From Candidatus Daviesbacteria bacterium RIFCSPHIGHO2_02_FULL_39_12 (GTDB lineage: Bacteria > Patescibacteriota > Microgenomatia > Daviesbacterales > UBA10151): a stretch of 32,577 bases of DNA. This document shows positions 25,263-32,577 of this stretch, one piece after another (the stretch's first letter is position 1; every line of letters starts with the position of its first letter). Position numbers and translations under genes: made by a program. The notes beneath the pieces were generated by a model, which was not told the origin of the DNA, did no database searches, and saw only the letters and a program-made list of their open reading frames with translations. The stretch spans positions 1 to 32,577 of the forward strand of contig MFCX01000003.1 of assembly GCA_001777055.1 (NCBI GenBank), read 5' to 3'.

Positions 25263-26044
25263 GCAAAAAACCTAAAGTATTAGTATTAAAAGCAGACGGC
25301 ACCAATAGAGATGAAGAGATGGCATATGCATTTAAAATAGCTGGAGGCAATCCTGAAATTGTTCATGTTAATCAGTTAAGAAACGGTATCAAGAAAATGG
25401 AGGATTACCAAATTCTGGCTTTACCCGGAGGGTTTGCTTATGGCGATGATATTGTTTCCGGAAAAATTTTGGCAATTGAATTGACTTCATTTTTGGGCAG
25501 CCAAATGAAGAAATTTATAGAAAGGAAAAATACGGTCATCCTCGGAGTCTGTAACGGGTTTCAAGCGCTTGTTAGAACCGGCTTATTACCATTTAGAGAC
25601 TTTGGGAAAATGTCAGTAAGTTTAACAAATAATGACTCCGGACATTTTGAATGCAGATGGATTAAACTTAAAATAGAGGAAAGTGTTTGTAAGTTTACAA
25701 GTGGTTTAGTTGGTAAAGTAGTTGATTATCCTGTGGCACATGGCGAGGGAAAGTTCTTTGCGCTAGATAAAACTTTAAACGAAGTAGAAAAAGAAAAGTT
25801 AGTGGTTTTTAGATACGCTGATGAGGAAGGTAATGCAACTATGGAATATCCTAAAAACCCCGCTGGTGCGCTAAATTCTGTCGGAGGAATTTGTGATCCA
25901 ACAGGTAGGATTTTGGGATTAATGCCGCATCCTGAATGCTTTGTTAGGGCGGAGCAGCATTCAAACTGGAGAAGAGGTGAGGTCGAAGTTATGGGATTAC
26001 CGCTTTTTGAAAATATGGTTAAATTTGTAAGGGAGGCTAAATGA
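25259..26044 (+). CDS. purQ: Phosphoribosylformylglycinamidine synthase, glutaminase subunit
   Basis: LKADGTNRDEEMAYAF; LPGGFAYGDDIVSGK; LGVCNGFQALV; GRILGLMPHPE. Confidence 0.95.
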   Translation: MSKKPKVLVLKADGTNRDEEMAYAFKIAGGNPEIVHVNQLRNGIKKMEDYQILALPGGFAYGDDIVSGKILAIELTSFLGSQMKKFIERKNTVILGVCNGFQALVRTGLLPFRDFGKMSVSLTNNDSGHFECRWIKLKIEESVCKFTSGLVGKVVDYPVAHGEGKFFALDKTLNEVEKEKLVVFRYADEEGNATMEYPKNPAGALNSVGGICDPTGRILGLMPHPECFVRAEQHSNWRRGEVEVMGLPLFENMVKFVREAK

Positions 26045-27576
26045 TAGTTTTAGTTGATTTTGGAGGACAAACTGCACATTTGATTACCAGAAGAATTAGA
26101 GAATTAGGTGTGGATTGCAAAATAGTTACACCAGAAGATGCACTTTATGTCATTGCGAACAATGACAATCCGGTTAGGGGTATAATTTTTTCAGGAGGGC
26201 CGGCTTCTGTTTATGAAAAAGATGCTCCAACAATTGATAAAAAAATATTTGATTTGCAAATTCCTATTTTGGGAATTTGTTATGGGCAACAGCTGCTTTG
26301 TCAGTTACTGGATGGAGAAGTAAAGGCAGGGTTTAAAAAGGAATTTGGTCCGGCGATATTAAGTTCAAAGTTCAAAGTTCAAAGTTCAAAGTTATTGAAA
26401 GGCATACCGGATGGGATAACAGTTTGGATGAGTCACGGAGATGAGGTAGTAAAAATACCAGCAGGGTTTGAGACGGTTGCAAAAACAAAGACTATTCCAC
26501 ATGCCGTAATAGAAAATCATAAAAAGAAAATTTATGGAATACAGTTTCATCCGGAAGTTATACATACGGAATTAGGTGAAAAAGTTTTGGAAAACTTTAT
26601 AAAAGAGTGTGGGCTACAAGTCAAAAAACAACAAATAGATAAAACATTTGTTGAAAATATTATTTCTGACATCAAAGATTCAACTGTAGATGATAAAGCA
26701 ATTTGTGCTTTATCCGGAGGGGTTGATTCCTCTGTTGCTGCACTTTTGGCACATCAGGCAATCGGGAATAATTTAACTTGTCTTTATATTGACTCAGGAC
26801 TGATGAGAGATGGTGAAACAGATACATTAAAAAAAGTATTTGCAAGCCATTTTCATATGAATATACAAATCATTGATGCGAAGAAAGAGTTTCTAAATGG
26901 GTTAAAAGGAGTTTCTGATCCGGAGCAAAAAAGAAAAATAATTGGCAGAACTTTTATCCAAATTTTTGAAAAAGAAGCAAAAAAGGTTAGCGCTAAATTT
27001 TTAGTCCAGGGGACTATTTATCCTGATGTTATAGAAAGCGCCGGTGGCAGCAAACATGCCCAAGTTATAAAATCTCATCATAATGTCGGCGGATTACCTG
27101 ATGGTATGAATTTAGTTTTAATAGAACCTCTAAGAAATTTTTATAAAGATGAAGTCAGAAAAATTGGCAAGATTTTAAAATTGCCTGATGAAATCACCAA
27201 TAGACAACCTTTTCCCGGACCCGGACTTGCTGTCAGAATAATAGGTGAGGTAACTGAAGAAAAATTGGAAATATTAAGACAGGCAGATAAAATAGTCCAG
27301 AAAGAATTAGAGAATTTAGAAGGAAAACTTTGGCAAGCATTTGCAGTTTTTACATCTATTAAAACAACGGGGGTAAGAGGTGACCAGAGAGCATACGGAG
27401 AAACGATTGCCATTCGGGCAATTGAGGCACAAGATGCCATGAGCGCCAATTTTGCCAAACTCCCGTATGAATTACTTGAAAAGATTTCTACAAGGATTGT
27501 AAATGAAATACCCCAAGTAAACCGTGTGGTGTATGATATTACCAACAAACCACCAGCCACCATGGAATGGGAATAA
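26041..27576 (+). CDS. guaA: GMP synthase (glutamine-hydrolysing)
   Basis: IFSGGPASVYEKDAP; GICYGQQLL; ALSGGVDSSVAALL; NRQPFPGPGLAVRI; KPPATMEWE. Confidence 0.97.
   Translation: MIVLVDFGGQTAHLITRRIRELGVDCKIVTPEDALYVIANNDNPVRGIIFSGGPASVYEKDAPTIDKKIFDLQIPILGICYGQQLLCQLLDGEVKAGFKKEFGPAILSSKFKVQSSKLLKGIPDGITVWMSHGDEVVKIPAGFETVAKTKTIPHAVIENHKKKIYGIQFHPEVIHTELGEKVLENFIKECGLQVKKQQIDKTFVENIISDIKDSTVDDKAICALSGGVDSSVAALLAHQAIGNNLTCLYIDSGLMRDGETDTLKKVFASHFHMNIQIIDAKKEFLNGLKGVSDPEQKRKIIGRTFIQIFEKEAKKVSAKFLVQGTIYPDVIESAGGSKHAQVIKSHHNVGGLPDGMNLVLIEPLRNFYKDEVRKIGKILKLPDEITNRQPFPGPGLAVRIIGEVTEEKLEILRQADKIVQKELENLEGKLWQAFAVFTSIKTTGVRGDQRAYGETIAIRAIEAQDAMSANFAKLPYELLEKISTRIVNEIPQVNRVVYDITNKPPATMEWE
26363..26390. 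repeat. Heptamer array GTTCAAA x4 inside guaA
   Basis: Four exact tandem copies; encodes SSKFKVQSSK. Confidence 0.9.
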
Positions 27577-27587
27577 TTAATTGAAAA

Positions 27588-28934
<1,347 letters not shown>

Positions 28935-28962
28935 TATCATTAAAGAGATCCTCAGCGTATTT

Positions 28963-28991
28963 TTGACTTTTGATAGTCTATTTAATATAAT
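28963..28991 (+). promoter_or_regulatory. Promoter of first purP: TTGACT-N17-TATAAT, 5 nt before ATG
   Basis: TTGACT 28963-28968; TATAAT 28986-28991; ATG 28997. Confidence 0.8.
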
Positions 28992-28996
28992 AAGTT

Positions 28997-30013
28997 ATGG
29001 GAATTATAGATTACACAATAGTAACGCTTGGATCTCACTCAGCCCTGCAAATTCTCAAAGGGGCAAAAGATGAAGGCTTTAAAACTGCAGTAGTTGCCAC
29101 TCCGGATAGAATTGCTCTCTATAGTTTATACAATAATTTCATTGATGAGGTTTTAGAAATTGACTCTTGGACTGATTTTCCAAAACTTGAAAAACAGTTA
29201 CAAAAAAGAAATGCCATTATTATTCCACACGGGTCTTTCGTGGCTTATTTAGGGATGAATCAAAATAAAAATATGAAAGTTTCATATTTTGGGAATAAAT
29301 CTGTTTTGGACTGGGAAGAAAATAGAAAAATGCAAAGGCTTTGGATGGAGCAGTCTAATGTTAAAGTACCGCACAGGTTTAAAAAGGGAGATAAAATTGA
29401 CAGGCCGGTAATTGTTAAATCATATGGGGCAGCTGGAGGAAAAGGATACTTTACAGCCAGAAATCAAAAAGAATTTGATGAAAAATTGAATAAATTTACC
29501 GAAGAGAGATTTATGGTGCAGGAGTATGTTATCGGAGTGCCGTTATATTTTCATTTCTTTTATTCTCCTTTAACAGAGAAGGTTGAAGTTATGAGTATTG
29601 ATAAAAGATATGAAACAAACGTTGATTCATTAGGAAGAATTCCTGCCAAAAATCAAAAAGGATTAAATATCGAGCCTTCCTTTGAGGTGGTGGCCAATAT
29701 TCCATTAGCAGTTAGGGAATCAATGTTAGCTGGTGCAGTTTCAATGGCAGAAAGAGTAGTAGAGACTTCTAAAAAATTGATTTCTTCTAAAGGGCTGTTT
29801 GGTCCGTTTTGTCTGGAAACAATTATTACCTCATCTGAGGAAATTTATGTGATAGAAATTTCTGCCAGAATTGTAGCCGGGACCAATTGTTTTATTGACG
29901 GATCACCCTATGCTTATTTAAATTATAAAGAGCCGATGAGTACCGGTAGAAGAATTGCACGGGAGATTAAAGAAGCTATAAAGAAAAATAAGCTAAAGGA
30001 AGTATTGGATTAA
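28997..30013 (+). CDS. purP: Archaeal-type formate-dependent AICAR ligase (PurP), copy 1
   Basis: TLGSHSALQILKGAKDEGF; IIPHGSFVAYLG; YFGNKSVLDWEENRKMQ; DKRYETNVDSLGRIPAKNQ; GPFCLETI; GRRIAREIKEA. Confidence 0.88.
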   Translation: MGIIDYTIVTLGSHSALQILKGAKDEGFKTAVVATPDRIALYSLYNNFIDEVLEIDSWTDFPKLEKQLQKRNAIIIPHGSFVAYLGMNQNKNMKVSYFGNKSVLDWEENRKMQRLWMEQSNVKVPHRFKKGDKIDRPVIVKSYGAAGGKGYFTARNQKEFDEKLNKFTEERFMVQEYVIGVPLYFHFFYSPLTEKVEVMSIDKRYETNVDSLGRIPAKNQKGLNIEPSFEVVANIPLAVRESMLAGAVSMAERVVETSKKLISSKGLFGPFCLETIITSSEEIYVIEISARIVAGTNCFIDGSPYAYLNYKEPMSTGRRIAREIKEAIKKNKLKEVLD

Positions 30014-30069
30014 ACTCAAAACTCAAATGTCAAAACTCAAAACCAAGTCAGACTTGGTCAAAACTACAA
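30014..30069. repeat. Heptamer array across the purP1/purP2 junction and purP2 start codon
   Basis: ACTCAAA ACTCAAA TGTCAAA ACTCAAA ACCAAGT CAGACTT GGTCAAA ACTACAA; contains palindrome ACCAAGTCaGACTTGGT (30042-30058). Confidence 0.8.
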
Positions 30070-31193
30070 CTAAAAACTTAAAAGTAAAAGATATTACAAT
30101 TTCGGTGTTAGGCAGCCATTCTGCATTAGATGTTTGCAGGGGAGCAAAGGATTTGGGGTTTAAAACTTTGGTAGTTGCGCAAAAGGGAAGAGATAAAACT
30201 TATGCCAAATATTTTAAGTCTCGGGACAATTTGGGGTGTGTTGATGAAGTAATAGAACTAGAAAAGTTTGCTGATATTTTAAATGAAGATATCCAACAGG
30301 AATTGCTAAAAAGGAACGCTATATTTGTTCCCCATAGATCTTTTGAAGTATATATTAATGATTACAATGCCATTGAAAATAAATTTAAAGCGCCGATATT
30401 TGGCAATAGATTTTTACTAAAAGTAGAAGAGCGTGGTGTTAAACTAAATCAATATGATTTATTAGACAAAGCCAATATTCGTTATCCTAAACAATTTAAT
30501 CCTGTACCAGACGGTACGGGACCAAAAGAAATCGATAGACTTTGTATTGTCAAAGTCCTAGAAAAGATGAGAGGGTATGAGCGGGCTTTTTTCCTGGTTG
30601 ATTCTTATGCCGGATATCAACATGAATCACAACGGTTAATAGATGAAGGTAAAATAACAAGAGAAGCCTTGGACAAAGCAGTGATAGAAGAGTTTGTAGT
30701 TGGAGTACAGGTCAATTTTAACTTTTTTTATTCTCCCCTGAATAAAAGGTTAGAATTAATAGGTACTGATACCAGAAGACAAACTAATCTTGATGGGATA
30801 CTTAGGTTAACTGGGAATTTCCAACAAAAGGTTATGGAAGATAATAGAGTACAGATTAAATACGAAGAAGCAGGACATATTGCGGTAACAGTTTTAGAGT
30901 CACTCTTAGAAGATGCTTTTTTAATAGGCGAGAGGTTTGTGGAAGCAGCGAAGCAGTTAGTAAGTCCCGGAGTGATTGGCCCATTCGGTTTACAAACAGT
31001 TATAACAGCGGGTCCTCCTAAAAAAGAAATTATTGTATTTGATGTTTCGCCCAGAATGCCGGGAAGCCCAGGAATTTTTGCAACTCCATATAGCGGATAT
31101 TTATATGGACAAAATATCAGTATGGGGAAAAGAGTAGCTATGGAAATCAAAGAAGCTGTCCGGAAAGGAAAATTAGAAGAGATTCTGACCTAA
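30027..31193 (+). CDS. PurP paralogue, copy 2 (ATP-grasp), function uncertain
   Basis: VLGSHSALDVCRGAKDLGFKTLVVAQKGRDKTYAKYF; FVPHRSFEVYI; IFGNRFLLKVEER; EEFVVGVQVNFNFFYSPL; GPFGLQTVI; MGKRVAMEIKEA. Confidence 0.82.
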   Translation: MSKLKTKSDLVKTTTKNLKVKDITISVLGSHSALDVCRGAKDLGFKTLVVAQKGRDKTYAKYFKSRDNLGCVDEVIELEKFADILNEDIQQELLKRNAIFVPHRSFEVYINDYNAIENKFKAPIFGNRFLLKVEERGVKLNQYDLLDKANIRYPKQFNPVPDGTGPKEIDRLCIVKVLEKMRGYERAFFLVDSYAGYQHESQRLIDEGKITREALDKAVIEEFVVGVQVNFNFFYSPLNKRLELIGTDTRRQTNLDGILRLTGNFQQKVMEDNRVQIKYEEAGHIAVTVLESLLEDAFLIGERFVEAAKQLVSPGVIGPFGLQTVITAGPPKKEIIVFDVSPRMPGSPGIFATPYSGYLYGQNISMGKRVAMEIKEAVRKGKLEEILT

Positions 31194-31197
31194 CAAC

Positions 31198-32577
31198 TTG
31201 GACATACAAACAAAGTACGCTTTAATTTCTGTTTACGATAAAACCGGTATTTCGGATTTTGCTAAAGTTTTAGAAAAAATTGGCTATACAATTATTTCTA
31301 CCGGAGGAACTTTTAAGACCTTAACAGATGCAGGTATAAAAGTAGTACCAATAGAAGAAATTACAGGTAATCCCCGAGACAGTTTTGATGGTAGGATGAA
31401 AACCATCAGTTTTCAAATAGAATCCGGTATCTTGTTTGACAGAGAAAATCCTGATCATGTAAAACAAGCAGAGCAGTTAAAAGTTCCACAAATTGATATT
31501 GTAGTTTGTAACCTTTATCCTTTTGAAGAAAAACCGGGTGTTGAAACAATTGATGTTGGCGGGTCAACTATGATTAGAGCAGCTGCCAAAAATTATAAAA
31601 GTTGTTTGGTGGTAGTTAGTCCAAATGATTATGGGCAAGTAGCAAAAGCTTTAGAGAGCGCTAATGTGGATGAAAAATTAAGACAGGACTTGGCAGCAAA
31701 AGCTTTTTACTATTTATCATTTTACGATTCCCAAATTGGCAACTTTTTCTCTAAAGAAAAGTTTCCTAAAGAAGTTACGGTTCCACTTCGCCAAGCAAAA
31801 GTTTTACGCTACGGAGAAAATCCTCATCAAAAAGGAGTTTTGTATGTTATGCCAAAAACAAACTCACCCTTATCTAAATTAGAAAAACTTTGGGGTAGGG
31901 ATTTATCTGGTACCAATATTGGTGATATCTATTCAGGACTGGAAACCGTTAGGCAATTTAAAGAGGCTGCTGCCACAGTGATAAAACATTTAAGCCCTTG
32001 TGGCATTGCAACAGGAAAGGATCCGCAAGAAGCTTTGGCCAGGGCCATAGAAGCTGATCCGGTTTCCGCTTTTGGCGGTGTGATTGTTTTAAATAACCCA
32101 ATGGATTTGGAAACTGCCAGGCTTGTGGCAAAATTTAAAAATGAGTCTGAGGGAAATATTGATATCGTGGCAGTCCCGAGCATCACTAAAGACGCCTTAG
32201 AGTTTTTAAAAGGAATCAGAAAAAGTATGGGTATTTATACCTTTGGACCAATCCCCACTCAAAGAAGCGAAAAATGGGATCTGAAATATTTTGCCGGAGC
32301 TGTTTTACTGCAGGATTTTGACGACAATGTTGAGAATTCTTTTGGAAATTGGGAAATTGTGACAAAAAATAAACCTGCTCAAAAACAAATAGAACAAATG
32401 AAATTTGGTTTTAAGGCAGTAAAAGCGGTCAGGTCTAATGCGGTAATAGTTATAGATAGTCAAATACCAATGACCCGGGGTATTGGATCCGGACAGACAT
32501 CAAGGATTGGGGCTACAAAGATTTCACTGGAGCAGGCAGGCGACTTTGCAAAGGGAGGGATTTTAATTTCCGATAGC
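31198..32577 (+). CDS. purH: Bifunctional AICAR transformylase/IMP cyclohydrolase, 3'-truncated by the window; TTG start
   Basis: ALISVYDKTGISDFAKVLEKIGYTIISTGGTFKTL; DGRMKTI; VVCNLYPFE; DVGGSTMIRAAAKN; LRYGENPHQKG; IKHLSPCGIATG. Confidence 0.93.
   Translation, partial: MDIQTKYALISVYDKTGISDFAKVLEKIGYTIISTGGTFKTLTDAGIKVVPIEEITGNPRDSFDGRMKTISFQIESGILFDRENPDHVKQAEQLKVPQIDIVVCNLYPFEEKPGVETIDVGGSTMIRAAAKNYKSCLVVVSPNDYGQVAKALESANVDEKLRQDLAAKAFYYLSFYDSQIGNFFSKEKFPKEVTVPLRQAKVLRYGENPHQKGVLYVMPKTNSPLSKLEKLWGRDLSGTNIGDIYSGLETVRQFKEAAATVIKHLSPCGIATGKDPQEALARAIEADPVSAFGGVIVLNNPMDLETARLVAKFKNESEGNIDIVAVPSITKDALEFLKGIRKSMGIYTFGPIPTQRSEKWDLKYFAGAVLLQDFDDNVENSFGNWEIVTKNKPAQKQIEQMKFGFKAVKAVRSNAVIVIDSQIPMTRGIGSGQTSRIGATKISLEQAGDFAKGGILISDS

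Overview
AT-rich, densely packed bacterial chromosomal window. Gene content (PPIase-less trigger factor, small proteins, archaeal-type PurP, leaderless-looking promoters) suggests a Patescibacteria/CPR genome, possibly Microgenomates; this is inference. Genes include proS, tig, a HIT protein, rpsU, ybeY, dnaX, glyA, folD, ybaB, recR, cysS, cmk, an M16 protease, gdhA, and dgkA plus PAP2. A large purine block follows: purF, purN-like, purD, purL with an N-terminal PurS-like region, purQ, guaA, purA, two adjacent purP genes, and purH truncated by the window edge. Several decayed genes are visible: an aspartate racemase, a YqeY/GatB-like remnant, a DUF2283-like fragment and an NHL/surface protein. 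The most unusual signal is heavy in-frame invasion of housekeeping genes by two kinds of short repeat. (1) Heptanucleotide arrays sharing a loose NNTCNAN pattern occur in dnaX (twice), gdhA, guaA and at the purP2 start codon. (2) Palindromic REP/RPE-like elements occur in recR, gdhA, purD, purL (three times), purA and two intergenic sites, and are often nested in one another or in heptamer arrays. In gdhA a 21-bp palindrome sits exactly between heptamer units, so both heptamer phase and reading frame are kept. A second theme is promoters whose -10 box ends 5-7 nt before the start codon, which predicts leaderless mRNAs. No tRNA, rRNA, CRISPR array or transposase was recognised.
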